Under the pieces are notes generated by a model that saw nothing but the letters and a program-made list of their open reading frames with translations, was not told the DNA's origin and ran no database searches. From the NCBI RefSeq assembly GCF_001643375.1, contig NZ_LSHB01000023.1, positions 1 to 54,788 on the forward strand: a DNA stretch of 54,788 nt, in the 5' to 3' direction. Source of the stretch: Chryseobacterium sp. FP211-J200 (GTDB lineage: Bacteria > Bacteroidota > Bacteroidia > Flavobacteriales > Weeksellaceae). Within the stretch, counting starts at the first letter, position 1. Every line of letters begins with the position of its first letter. This document shows, piece after piece, positions 1-8,766 of the stretch. A program made the position numbers and the translations under genes.

Positions 1-1071
1 CGTACATCGGCTTTGGGCGGTCATATTGACGCTTGTGACGAATGCGGAAATATCAGCATCAGCTACAACTCCTGCCGAAACCGGCACTGCCCGAAATGTC
101 AGGGCAAAAACCGGGAGAAATGGATTGGAAGCAGAGAGGCAGAACTGCTTCCTGTGCCTTATTTGCATGTGGTTTTTACGCTTCCGGAAGTTTTAAATAA
201 AACCGCACTTCATGCTCCGAAAATGTTGTATGATATTTTATTTGAATCGGCTTGGGAAACGCTGCAAACCTTTGGTGAAAATCGAGGTTTAAAGATGGGA
301 ATGATCGCTGTTTTGCATACTTGGGGACAGGATCTGAGTCTGCATCCGCATTTGCACTGCATCGTTCCGGGTGGCGGCGTGGATGAAAACGGAGTTTGGA
401 AAAACATCAGAAGCGACGGTAATTTTTTGTTTCCTGTAAAGGCTTTGAGCAAAGTTTTCAGGGCTAAATTTTGTGAGAAACTGAAGGGTCGGTTATCATT
501 AAAATGTAATAAAAATCAGACGGAAAATGATGAAAATCAATTTGAAAACCGAAAAAATGAAGCAGAAACTTATGAAAAACTCAGACAAAAACTTTGGGAA
601 AAACCTTGGATAGTTTTCGCTAAAAAACCCTTTGGCAGCCCGAAATCTGTGGTGGAATATTTGGGAAGATACACTCACAAAATCGCGATCAGCAACCAGA
701 GAATCAGGAAAGTTGATGCTGAAAATGTAACGTTGGAGTACAAAGATTACCGCCAGAAAGGCGTCAAAAAGCAGATGGTTTTGAGCCATGAGGAGTTTAT
801 CCGCCGTTTTGCGATGCATATTTTGCCGAAAAGATTTGTGAAAATCCGCCATTACGGTTTTCTCAGCAGCACGTGGAAACGGATGAAGCTTAAAAATCTG
901 CAACAGAATTTAGGCATTCAGCCCAAGGAAAAACTACCACCCAAAGCTTTTCAGCCGAAATGTAGTTGTTGCAAAGTTGGGAGTTTGGTAACGATTGCGA
1001 CGTTCGATTTGCGCGGTCCGCCACGTTGGTTTTTGGGGATGAGTCAAAACTTTGAAAAGCCTAAAATCTAG
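1..1071 (+). CDS. IS91-family transposase (5' partial)
   Basis: This is a rolling-circle (HUH, Y2) transposase. The frame is open from base 1, so the true start lies upstream of the window. An N-terminal zinc-binding segment with CDEC and CRNRHCPKC cysteines is visible, followed by the HUH metal-binding signature HPHLHC around residue 117 counted from position 13. The paired-tyrosine segment YLGRY at about residues 216-220 gives the two tyrosines four residues apart that define the Y2 family. The C-terminus ends in a cysteine pair (CSCC) and looks complete. A charged, Asn/Glu-rich insertion around residues 165-190 seems to be local variation. Nothing indicates inactivation of the visible part. 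Confidence 0.9.
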   Translation, partial: RTSALGGHIDACDECGNISISYNSCRNRHCPKCQGKNREKWIGSREAELLPVPYLHVVFTLPEVLNKTALHAPKMLYDILFESAWETLQTFGENRGLKMGMIAVLHTWGQDLSLHPHLHCIVPGGGVDENGVWKNIRSDGNFLFPVKALSKVFRAKFCEKLKGRLSLKCNKNQTENDENQFENRKNEAETYEKLRQKLWEKPWIVFAKKPFGSPKSVVEYLGRYTHKIAISNQRIRKVDAENVTLEYKDYRQKGVKKQMVLSHEEFIRRFAMHILPKRFVKIRHYGFLSSTWKRMKLKNLQQNLGIQPKEKLPPKAFQPKCSCCKVGSLVTIATFDLRGPPRWFLGMSQNFEKPKI

Positions 1072-1149
1072 CATTTTGGGTAAGGGAATTTATGCCCGAA
1101 AGTAAAGGAAAACACGATAAAACCTGGAAAAACCACCAAATTCACCAAC

Positions 1150-1177
1150 AAAAAAAGAGACCTTTCTGAAAGTCTCC
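1150..1177 (-). terminator. Minus-strand terminator inside the IS91 tail
   Basis: GAGAC at 1157-1161 pairs with GTCTC at 1172-1176, with extra pairing inside. Read on the minus strand, the stem is followed by a run of seven Ts. It would stop transcripts leaving thsA/thsB before they enter the transposase antisense. Confidence 0.6.
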
Positions 1178-1251
1178 TGTATATCTTTAAAATCCTTCGT
1201 CGGTAAACCCATAATGCTGAAAAAAGCTCCCGAAGCTTCCGTTCAACAGGG

Positions 1252-1285
1252 TTTTCATTGTTCGTGCTTCGCACGCAACGAAAAC
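1252..1285. repeat. IS91 subterminal hairpin (ter/ori-like)
   Basis: The perfect stem CGTGC-TTC-GCACG at 1263-1275 is nested in a longer imperfect inverted repeat in which GTTTTC-A-TTG pairs with CAACGAAAAC. Its place behind the transposase gene, next to the element boundary, fits the hairpin that directs rolling-circle termination or initiation in IS91-like elements. The assignment to a named end is inference. Confidence 0.6.
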
Positions 1286-1316
1286 TTAGCTATTATAGGC
1301 AGTGGTTATTTGTGAG

Positions 1317-2161
1317 CTATAAACCTAATTCAATTGATTTGATATTAAACAGATTTATTTGCCCAATTTTATCCTCATGTACAACAATCGTTAACTTTGC
1401 AGGATGTTTAAATTTCATTTCACTTAATTTAAACGTCCAAAGCATAATTTTTAATAAGTCTTCATCGCTGATATTCTTATGTTCCTTAATTCTAGTTATT
1501 CCAGAACCGAAAATTGGAACTGATACCGTTTTTTGAGCATAAACGCGATTTACTCTATCCCAAAAGTTAATTAAAAATTCAATGTATTCAGGCATAGTAA
1601 GAATTGCCTTGTTATGTTCATCAAACTTAGTAAATGCTGTCAAAATAAAATCTTCATAGACGAAAATGGTACTTAATTTGAACTTTACCAGTTTTCCTCC
1701 AAGTCTTCTATAAGTTTGATTATCAATTATGTCTAATTCGTCTGAATTAGCTACTATAAAATTATCAAGCTTATCTACGTTGTCAAGGAAATTCTTTTTT
1801 ACATAAATTCCGTTGAGCGAACTATTTGATATTATTTTATCATCTACTACAGTGTCAAAATATTCATTAAAAGGAATTACTTTAAAACCTTGTTCATTAA
1901 ATAAATTGCCAGATTTAATGTGTACTTCACTTCCATCTATATGTCAATATTAATACTTGCAAGATTGTTTGCTCGGTACCAAATAACTAAATAAATTACA
2001 ATAAGTACACCGAAAGTTATATAGCCAAAGTATCTTAGACAATCTTTGTATTCATCTGGAACAATATTAAAAAGTAATACAAATGATAAAATACCGGAAA
2101 TTACTGAAAAATAAAACCAAAATTTATTTCTAACATTTTTATCTAATAATTTAACTTTCAT
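1317..2161 (-). pseudogene. thsA: Type II Thoeris effector ThsA (2 TM + macro domain), frameshifted
   Basis: Two overlapping frames together make one protein of about 280 residues. The N-terminal frame (2161 down to a TAG at 1937-1939) carries two transmembrane helices at about residues 14-32 and 42-62. The C-terminal frame (open from 1943 to the stop at 1317) is a DUF6430/macro-like domain with the segments FNEYFDT and FGSGITRIKEHKNISDEDL. Removing two bases at TATA 1938-1941 joins them smoothly into a segment reading INIDIDGSEVHIKSG. In type II Thoeris this macro domain binds the nucleotide signal made by ThsB and the TM region attacks the membrane. As written the effector is not made. The start at 2161, just after the thsB stop, is preferred; an in-frame start at 2185 would overlap thsB by 20 nt. 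Confidence 0.85.
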
Positions 2162-2165
2162 AGTT

Positions 2166-2729
2166 TTAGTTGTAAAAATAGTCATTAGCTTCTTTCCCAG
2201 AATCTACTCTGAAGTTCGTATTGTTTAACGCTGTTCGAATAGTATCTTTACTCATTGGTATATGTAGTACGGGAACTTTTGATTTTGAATCTCTAAAAAT
2301 AGGTAACTTATTCCATAAAGTTGTTACGGTACTATTCAAACTTGTTTTACCACTAGTGAGTAAATCATCTTTAGTTTTTAAATCAGGATATATTACAATT
2401 ATAGGAAGTCCGAGAGTATTAATGCCGTAATCTAGTTCTTCTTTTAATGCTTTTGAATTCATTGTGTCATTACTTAAAAATAGAACGATATTTTTGGAAT
2501 TTTTTAGTCTTTCTCGAAGTCTTGGTTTAAGTGTCGATTCCCAATCACTACTGTCACGAACATTGTAAGTTGTGTCATGAGCATTGTTAAAAGGAAATGA
2601 ACTGTCCGAACCTTTCCATGCTTTTAATATATTGTAATAGCAAAAATCTTTAGTCGCATTTGCTCCAAGTGAAGATTCGTTAAATGGTTCGCTGACATAA
2701 AATGCGGTATAATTGTAAATTTTACTCAT
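2166..2729 (-). CDS. thsB: Type II Thoeris TIR protein ThsB
   Basis: This is a TIR-like (ThsB family, PF08937-type) protein of 187 residues. It has the family pattern of an early AFYVSEPF strand, the YNILKAWKGSD segment, the WESTLKPRLRERLKNSKN helix, the strand IVLFLS, and the ALKEELDYGI segment that contains the likely catalytic glutamate (Glu97 or Glu98). Known ThsB proteins sense phage and make an ADP-ribose-derived signal, reported as His-ADPR for type II systems, which activates ThsA. The gene is intact and sits directly upstream of thsA in the same direction. The surrounding DNA is visibly AT-richer than pheS and later genes, which fits transfer with the neighbouring integrase and IS91 element. 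Confidence 0.88.
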   Translation of the reverse strand: MSKIYNYTAFYVSEPFNESSLGANATKDFCYYNILKAWKGSDSSFPFNNAHDTTYNVRDSSDWESTLKPRLRERLKNSKNIVLFLSNDTMNSKALKEELDYGINTLGLPIIVIYPDLKTKDDLLTSGKTSLNSTVTTLWNKLPIFRDSKSKVPVLHIPMSKDTIRTALNNTNFRVDSGKEANDYFYN

Positions 2730-3165
2730 AAATTTATACTTGTTTTGGTTTTAAGTGTTGTTGTAATACCATTGCCTATAACACTCAAATATACGCAATT
2801 ATCAATATGGAATCAAAATTTACTTTTTTTTCAAAGTATTGGTTTTCAAATCTATATTTAATTATAATCAATTGTAATTACTTACAAATGTTTAACATAA
2901 TTGGTATTTAAAGAATCGTGTTTTGAGATTTTAGTAGTGTAATCTCACCCATCTTAAATACATTCAAAAGTAGAATTTTTGAATGATAATTTTTCAAAAA
3001 ATATTTTAAAATTTAAAAAAAAATATTTTTTTTGATTGCTAAATTTTTCTACATTTATAAGTAATCAGGAACATTTCTTTTCATATGAAAGATTCAACTG
3101 AGAGTTGAGCCTTTAATACATTCTTAGGAGAATTTGAAAATCTTAAATTTCGCTTTATTAAATTC
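2730..3165. other. Gene-free AT-rich spacer upstream of thsB
   Basis: No credible gene was seen in about 435 nt between thsB and the integrase remnant. The stretch must hold the thsB promoter on the minus strand. It also contains a small inverted repeat, TCAAC-TGAGA-GTTGA at 3094-3108, and long A/T runs around 2990-3040. Confidence 0.4.
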
Positions 3166-4418
3166 TTATTTGATTTGAGAATTAAAAGAACTTTCCATTT
3201 CTTTGAAATTTTCGGCTACCTTCCCCATATCTTTTCCTACTTTCTCGTTTAATATTTTTGCATAGATTTGTGTAGTTGCGATATTCTTATGTCCCATCAT
3301 TTTGCTCAGACTTTCAAGCGGAACACCTTCACTGAGAATAAGGTAGCAAAAGTATGGCGTGCCAAATGGAATGTTACTTTTTTGTTTTCAAGACAGGAAA
3401 TCAATTGGGATATCTTATTAAGGCTCTCATTGCAGTTATTATTGGCAGGTACTGGGAATAACAGTCCATTTTTGGAAAAACCTTCATATTTATTGATAAT
3501 CATTTTTGGAATATCTAAAAGCATCACATTGGATGAGGTCGATGTTTTTTTCCTGCGAATGATAATCCATTCCTTGCCATCAAAAAACTTTTGAATATTG
3601 CTTTTTTTCAATCCTTTTATATCAGAATAAGAAAGCCCAGTGAAACAGCTGAAAACAAAAAGATCTTTTACCAGTTCGTCTTTCTTTTTAGCACATTCAA
3701 AACTAACAAGTTGTTCCAACTCACTTCGTAAAAGATAACCACGATCTCTGTCTTTCTTAGTGTTTTTGTATTCACTGAATGGATTGCTGGAAAGATGTTT
3801 CCTGCTTATTGCCAGTCGGCACAATGTTGTTAGCCCGATCATATAGACCCAGATTGTATTGTGTTCCAGACTTTGGTCATTACGAAGATAGTAATCGAAT
3901 TCCTGAATAAATTCACAATCAATAGTTTTGAAAGGAATATCAGAAGTTTTGTATTTTGAAAGAGCAAAACTTCTGAGGTGAATCAAAAGACTCTTGTATT
4001 TCCCTAGAGTACCGTATGCCCTAAGTCCACTATCTACTTTTTTCTCAAAGTCCAGTAAAAATTTATCGTAGAATTTAAAAAATGTCAGCTCTCCGCTGTC
4101 CATACCAAGAAAAACATCTTTCAGCTTATTGCTGTTCACACTTCCATCACTATCCATAATTTTTGAGTGGCACCTTTCAATACCCAAACGTATGCTGTCA
4201 AGTCTAGTGTTTAGACTCTGTGCCTCTTTGCTTTTGCCTGAAACCCTCCCGTATTTCAAGTCCCACGCAGAAGCAGAAATATCCAGTTTTGCACTGAATG
4301 TGGATTGCTTGCCATTGACAGTTATCCTGCACATAATTGGCACAAGTCCGTTTTTCTTTGGTGCATTCTTTTTAAGGTAGAATAATACCTTGAATGTTGA
4401 TCTCTTTGTCGCTTCCAT
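3166..4418 (-). pseudogene. CTnDOT-type tyrosine recombinase (integrase), frameshifted near the C-terminus
   Basis: The N-terminal part is the Bacteroidota arm-DNA-binding domain (residues 1-90), followed by a SAM-like core-binding domain (about 105-215) and the catalytic domain. The first catalytic position reads TGLSYSDIKGL, with Ser where most family members have Arg, as known for IntDOT-like enzymes. HLARHTFATL supplies the HxxR pair. The frame then leaves the family and stops at 3306. Shifting by one base near 3333-3343 restores LSEGVP, MMGHKN and TTQIYAKI, which contain the last histidine and the nucleophilic tyrosine, with a new stop at 3166 and a total of about 417 residues. As written the product lacks the nucleophile. 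Confidence 0.85.
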
Positions 4419-4490
4419 AACTCACGATTTCTTAATGTTAAAATTAAAATATATAGAGCTTGGAAACAATATGAAAAAGAATGCAATAAA

Positions 4491-4639
4491 CTGAAAAACA
4501 GTTATTTAAAAATCATTTAGAGATTTTTTAAAGTAACGATTTAGTAACCCAACTTTTGTATTCTCGTGCATTTTATTGCTTTCTACTGCAATACCAAAAA
4601 GTGAAAAACAGTTACAAATCCTTTATTTACAACTGTTTT
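4491..4639. repeat. Repeated AAAACAGTT motifs upstream of the integrase
   Basis: TGAAAAACAGTTA occurs as a direct repeat at 4492-4504 and 4602-4614, each preceded by a TGCAATA, and an inverted AACTGTTTT lies at 4631-4639. Clustered short repeats next to an integrase gene resemble arm-type integrase binding sites near an attachment site. No duplicate marking an att core was found within the window. Confidence 0.4.
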
Positions 4640-4690
4640 ACCTGTTTTATATCTTTGATGTTTTTTATCTAAAACTTTATTTTAAAATCG

Positions 4691-4698
4691 TATTTTTG
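4691..4698 (+). promoter_or_regulatory. Putative pheS promoter -7 box
   Basis: TATTTTTG matches the Bacteroidota TAnnTTTG -7 consensus and lies 24 nt before the pheS start. No good -33 TTTG was seen at the usual distance. Confidence 0.4.
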
Positions 4699-4721
4699 CA
4701 ATCTATATTTTATATATAACA

Positions 4722-5732
4722 ATGCTAGAGAAAATTGATGACCTATTGGTAGAAGTGCAGAATTTCCGATCTTCCACCAAAGATGAGATAGAACAGTTCC
4801 GATTAAAATTCAATGGAAAAAAAGGGATCATGAATGATTTCTATGATTCTTTGAAGCAGATTCCTAATGAGCAAAAGAAAGATTTTGGACAGAAGATCAA
4901 CATCTTGCGAAACGCTGTGAATGATAAGCTTGAAGATTTAAAATCATCTTCGGAAAGTAAGATTATTCTTGAAAAAGAAGATCTTACAAGACCTGCTTTT
5001 CCTTTGGAATTGGGTTCTCGTCATCCAATCAATCTGGTTAAAAACAGAATCATTGAGATCTTCAAATCTATCGGTTTTGCAGTTGCAGACGGACCTGAGA
5101 TCGAAGATGACTGGCATAACTTCACCGCATTGAATCTTCCGGAATATCATCCGGCGAGAGATATGCAGGACACGTTTTTCATTGAGCAAGATCCTGATGT
5201 TCTATTAAGAACACATACTTCGTCTGTTCAGATCCGTTATATGGAAGAGAACGAACCGCCGATGAGAATTTTGGCGCCAGGAAGGGTTTTCAGAAATGAA
5301 GCTGTTTCTTCCCGTTCGCATTGTATTTTCCACCAGATCGAAGGACTTTATATTGATGAAAATGTAAGTTTTGCAGACCTTAAACAAACCATTCAATTCT
5401 TCACGACAGAACTTTTCGGAAAATCGAAGATCAGAATGAGACCTTCCTATTTCCCTTTCACAGAGCCAAGTGCGGAAGTAGACGTTTATTGGGGATTGAA
5501 CTCTGAGACCGATTATAGGATCACGAAAGGAACTGGTTGGTTGGAGATCATGGGTTGTGGAATGGTCGATCCGGCGGTTCTTAAAAACGTGAACATCGAT
5601 CCAGATAAATTCTCAGGCTATGCTTTTGGAATGGGAATAGAGAGAATCGTCATGTTGCTTTATCAAATGAGCGACATCCGAATGTTCTTCGAAAATGACG
5701 TGAGAATGTTGGAACAATTTAAGAGTTTATAA
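4722..5732 (+). CDS. pheS: Phenylalanine-tRNA ligase alpha subunit
   Basis: This is the catalytic alpha subunit of the alpha2-beta2 enzyme that charges tRNA-Phe in the cytoplasm. At 336 residues it has the usual length. An N-terminal coiled-coil arm (about 1-85) is followed by the class II catalytic core. Motif 2 is visible as PGRVFRNE followed by FHQIEGLYID, and motif 3 as YAFGMGIERIV near the C-terminus. The start ATG is the first of the frame and follows a plausible promoter box. The beta-subunit gene is not in this window, so pheS and pheT are not adjacent here. A strong terminator follows directly. Confidence 0.97.
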   Translation: MLEKIDDLLVEVQNFRSSTKDEIEQFRLKFNGKKGIMNDFYDSLKQIPNEQKKDFGQKINILRNAVNDKLEDLKSSSESKIILEKEDLTRPAFPLELGSRHPINLVKNRIIEIFKSIGFAVADGPEIEDDWHNFTALNLPEYHPARDMQDTFFIEQDPDVLLRTHTSSVQIRYMEENEPPMRILAPGRVFRNEAVSSRSHCIFHQIEGLYIDENVSFADLKQTIQFFTTELFGKSKIRMRPSYFPFTEPSAEVDVYWGLNSETDYRITKGTGWLEIMGCGMVDPAVLKNVNIDPDKFSGYAFGMGIERIVMLLYQMSDIRMFFENDVRMLEQFKSL

Positions 5733-5751
5733 TCATTCTATTAAATATATT

Positions 5752-5789
5752 AAAATCCTGTGAAAATCCAATTCACAGGATTTTTTTTC
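5752..5789 (+). terminator. Rho-independent terminator of pheS
   Basis: AAAATCCTGTGAA at 5752-5764 pairs with TTCACAGGATTTT at 5772-5784 around a 7-nt loop and is followed by a T run. It begins 20 nt after the pheS stop codon. Confidence 0.9.
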
Positions 5790-5884
5790 ATACTTTTATA
5801 ATATATCATCTGCTAAATCACATTTTATACTCAAATACTTATCAAAAAATTTAGCCGATAAATCAATATCTTTATGATATTGCT

Positions 5885-5892
5885 TATTTTTG
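5885..5892 (+). promoter_or_regulatory. Putative promoter -7 box of the kinase/regulator operon
   Basis: TATTTTTG matches TAnnTTTG and lies about 60 nt ahead of the kinase start at 5951. The -33 element is not evident. Confidence 0.35.
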
Positions 5893-5950
5893 CATTTTAT
5901 AAATATTATTTAAATAATGCTTATATTCAAAAAAACAAAACCGACCACAA

Positions 5951-7684
5951 ATGACCTCTAATAAAGACCTTTCTAAATCATCAAACTTTAAATTCAGAAA
6001 AATAGTTCATTACTCTCTTATCATTTGTATTCTTTTTGATACAGTTGATCATCGCAGGGTATTTTTATAACGAATTTGTAAACAGAAAAAATCTGACCTT
6101 CATTGAAAACCAATTGAAAGATGTCCGTTCTTTGGAAGATCTGACAGATAATTCCCGAAAGGAGCTTATCAATTCTCAGGATTATTTTCAAAAATATCTG
6201 ATCACTGACGACAAAAAATTCTTGAATTCCTATTTCCAATCCGTCAACAGACTTAGTCAAAACCTAGATAGCATCAATCAATTCAAGGATAAAAATCCGA
6301 GATTGCGAAAAATTGTTTCCAGAAAGCAAGAAGACACCATTGAATTAAGAAAATTAAAACTTCTCGTAGATTCCAGCTTTCAATTTTCTACAAAATCGAA
6401 TTTTAAAATGCAAGATGAATTGCCAAAATTCAAAAAGATGGATTTTAATTACAATTTCGAGAAATTTGACATTCAGCAGCAAACCTATGCAGATACCATT
6501 GAGAAAAAAGGTCTATTTGGAAGGCTTGGTGACGCCATTGCAGGAAAAGTGAATGTGCAGAAAGAAAGCACCGTGATCACCTTGAAAAATGGACAAACTA
6601 CGGACGCTTCCAAAATGAATCGGAACTGGACAGTCTCATGAGATCGATCAACAATCATTATTCTAAAGAGGTACAAAAGATACAGGTCAACGTTACCAAG
6701 AACAATGATAACAACGGAAAGTTCTACAAAACCTTCAATAACATGCTGATCTACAGCAACGACCTGATGAATATCTACGAATTTGCAATCAGAGATTCCA
6801 AGTTCGAATTGGAAAAAGAACTGGCGACTCAGAATTCTGCAAGCAACAAGATCAGAATTTATCTGGTTTTGGGATCCATGGTTCTGATGTTCATTGTTTC
6901 GATACTCATCATGTACTTGACACGGATGGCATTTATCTATGAAAAAAGATTGAACTCTGCCAATCAACAAATTAAAGAGAATCTCAATTTCAAAAATAGG
7001 ATATTGGGAATGCTGAGCCATGAATTGAGGTCACCACTTAAGATCATTGGTATTTTCATCAAAAGGATCCATAAGAAAACCGAGGACGAAACGGTAAAAG
7101 AATATCTGAAATCGATCAGTTTTACGAATGATACTTTACTGATGCAGGCCAATCAGATCTTGGAATATACAAAGAATCAACAAGTGCAAAACAAGTTGAT
7201 TCCTGTCACATTCAATCTTAATAATGAGATCACCTCTATACTAACCGCAATCGAACCTTACATAGAAACGAGAAATAATAAATTTGTCATTAATAAAGAT
7301 ATTGATCCTGATATTGTTGTGCACTCTGACAATACGAAGATCAACCAGATCTTTATGAATATTCTTGGGAATGCCAATAAGTTTACGGAGAACGGCCAGA
7401 TCACAGTGAACACTTCTGCAAAATATCTGGATGAAAAAACGGTAACTTTGACAACAGAGATCGTCGACACTGGTGCGGGAATTTCAAGATCCGACCTGGA
7501 GAAGATCTTCGAACCGTATTATCAAGGCGTATTGTCAGAAGATGTGGAAAATCTGGGTGCAGGTCTTGGATTGAGTTTGTGTAAGGAGATCGTAGAACTT
7601 TATTCCGGGAAAATTTCGGTAGACAGCGAATTGAATGAAGGTACAACGGTAACCTTCTCTATCAATTTGAATATTAATAAATGA
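5951..7684 (+). pseudogene. Sensor histidine kinase split by two frameshifts
   Basis: Three frames add up to one membrane kinase of about 577 residues. Frame one starts at 5951 (MTSNKDL) and runs to KIVHYS. Frame two continues the first TM helix (LLSFVFFLIQLIIAG) and a long extracytoplasmic region up to about 6620. Frame three, the same as frame one, resumes with ELDSLMRSINNHYS, then TM2 (VLGSMVLMFIVSILI), HisKA with LSHELRSPL, and HATPase_c with N-box NILGNANKF, DTGAGI and GAGLGLSL. One base must be removed near 6010-6022 and one added near 6620-6630. The stop overlaps the next start as ATGA, so kinase and regulator are translationally coupled. The cytoplasmic kinase core is intact, but the sensor cannot be made as written. 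Confidence 0.8.
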
Positions 7685-8322
7685 ATCAATTAGATAAATC
7701 GATCACTTTTCTATTGGCAGATGACCACAGTCTTATCAGACAAGGAATCGTATTCATGTTAGAGGAAATGGAATTGGACTTTGATGTACACCATGCTTCC
7801 ACCTTGCAAAAAGCCTTGGAATCTATCAAAGCCAACCCTATTGATATCGCCATCATCGATGCCCATTTTCCTGATGGAAACAGCTTGTCTATCCTATCTG
7901 AAATTAAAAACATCCGACCTGAAACCAAGATCCTGATATTCTCTGGAATTGATGAGAACACACAGTCTCTTAAATTCATCAACGCTGGAGCAAACGGATT
8001 CTTAAGCAAACTGAGCGAAGAAGAGGACGTGAAAAAAGCCATCTTTGAGATCATCCAGAAGGGCGAATATATCTCGCCTACCACACAGGCACTGCTAATG
8101 AGTTCTTTACGCAACAAAAACTTGATCAATCCTTTACATTCCCTTACGGAAAGGGAATTGCAGATTGCAGAAATGTATGCAGAAGGTTTGGGAAATCTAG
8201 AGATCGCCAACAAGCTGGACATCAAACAAAACACCGTGAGTACGCTCAAGAAAAGAATATTTGATAAGCTGGGAGTCGATAATTTTGTAGAACTTATTGA
8301 ACTGATGAAAGATCACCATTAA
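7681..8322 (+). CDS. NarL/LuxR-family response regulator
   Basis: This 213-residue regulator has a receiver domain (about 8-125) and a C-terminal LuxR-type helix-turn-helix (about 150-210). The acidic pair (LLADDHS), the phospho-acceptor aspartate in IIDAHFPDG and the conserved lysine in FLSKLSE are visible. The DNA-binding part reads LTERELQIAEMYAEG and then NTVSTLKKRIFDKLGV. It overlaps the upstream kinase gene by 4 nt and is the obvious phosphorylation partner. Because that kinase is broken in the sequence as given, the regulator may be orphaned. It is followed by a terminator at 8353. Confidence 0.93.
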   Translation: MNQLDKSITFLLADDHSLIRQGIVFMLEEMELDFDVHHASTLQKALESIKANPIDIAIIDAHFPDGNSLSILSEIKNIRPETKILIFSGIDENTQSLKFINAGANGFLSKLSEEEDVKKAIFEIIQKGEYISPTTQALLMSSLRNKNLINPLHSLTERELQIAEMYAEGLGNLEIANKLDIKQNTVSTLKKRIFDKLGVDNFVELIELMKDHH

Positions 8323-8352
8323 TCACTCTATTCATTTTTCACAAATAATCTG

Positions 8353-8382
8353 AGACCTATTTTTCGAAAGAGGTCTTTTTTG
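8353..8382 (+). terminator. Terminator after the NarL-type regulator
   Basis: AGACCT at 8353-8358 pairs with AGGTCT at 8371-8376, with further A/T pairing inside, followed by a T run. Confidence 0.6.
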
Positions 8383-8483
8383 TAGATAAATATCTACAAG
8401 CTCATCGATATACATCTAAGCTGTTTATGACATTCCTATTCGAGATGTTGGTATTTTTGTACCAAGATAATCGACAATAAAAA

Positions 8484-8757
8484 CACAAATGAAAATTGGA
8501 TTCTGAAAACACAAATGATGAGACCACAATTGTTGACGATTCTGAAAGCAAATGATGAACAAGGATTGCATCACAACATTGAAAAATATTGTAAGTGATT
8601 CTAAAAAGGGCAAAAACACAAATTAAAAAAGCCTAAAACAAATGATGAAAATAAGTATCAGATTTTACAGAGTCTTACGGCTCTGTAAAAGATACTTACA
8701 AAAACGAAACACAAAGATTCTGAAAATACAAAGATGATTTTAAGACACAAATGATGA
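8484..8757 (+). repeat. Degenerate direct repeats GATTCTGAAAA..ACAAATGATGA
   Basis: The phrase GATTCTGAAAA followed within a few bases by ACAAATGATGA, or a near form, occurs at 8499-8521, 8538-8559 and 8716-8738. A degenerate GATTCT lies at 8597, and further ACAAATGATGA copies at 8638-8648 and 8747-8757. Several ATGATG starts open short frames: 27 codons at 8515-8598, 31 codons at 8642-8737 and 5 codons at 8751-8768. A similar ACACAAATGA also precedes the real gene at 8953. Function is unknown. Confidence 0.55.
8652..8698. repeat. Long hairpin A with TACAGAG/CTCTGTA core
   Basis: TAAGTATC at 8652-8659 pairs with GATACTTA at 8691-8698, and TTTTACAGAG at 8663-8672 pairs with CTCTGTAAAA at 8681-8690. 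That gives 18 pairs with one 3-nt bulge and an 8-nt loop ending in ACGG. It shares its core and loop type with hairpin B. No T run follows, so a plain terminator is unlikely. Confidence 0.6.
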
Positions 8758-8766
8758 CTTTTTTAT

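Larger units (their letters stand above)
1..1300 (+). mobile_element. IS91-family element, right-hand part
   Basis: The element consists of a Y2/HUH transposase reading frame that runs in from beyond the window, about 180 nt of non-coding tail, and a subterminal hairpin at about 1252-1285. IS91 elements move by rolling-circle replication and have hairpins near their ends rather than long inverted repeats. The next gene, thsA on the minus strand, ends at 1317, so the insertion lies just past its stop codon. The exact terminal base and the left end cannot be seen, and the 1300 limit is an estimate. Confidence 0.75.

Noticed and set aside
3333-3343. Programmed -1 frameshift in the integrase
   Set aside because: The site reads TTATTCTCAG and has no slippery X-XXY-YYZ heptamer. 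A plain indel is simpler.
8515-8737. Two real small genes at 8515-8598 and 8642-8737
   Set aside because: The second frame runs through a long hairpin, and neither peptide has a recognisable pattern. They are noted as part of the repeat region rather than called as genes.
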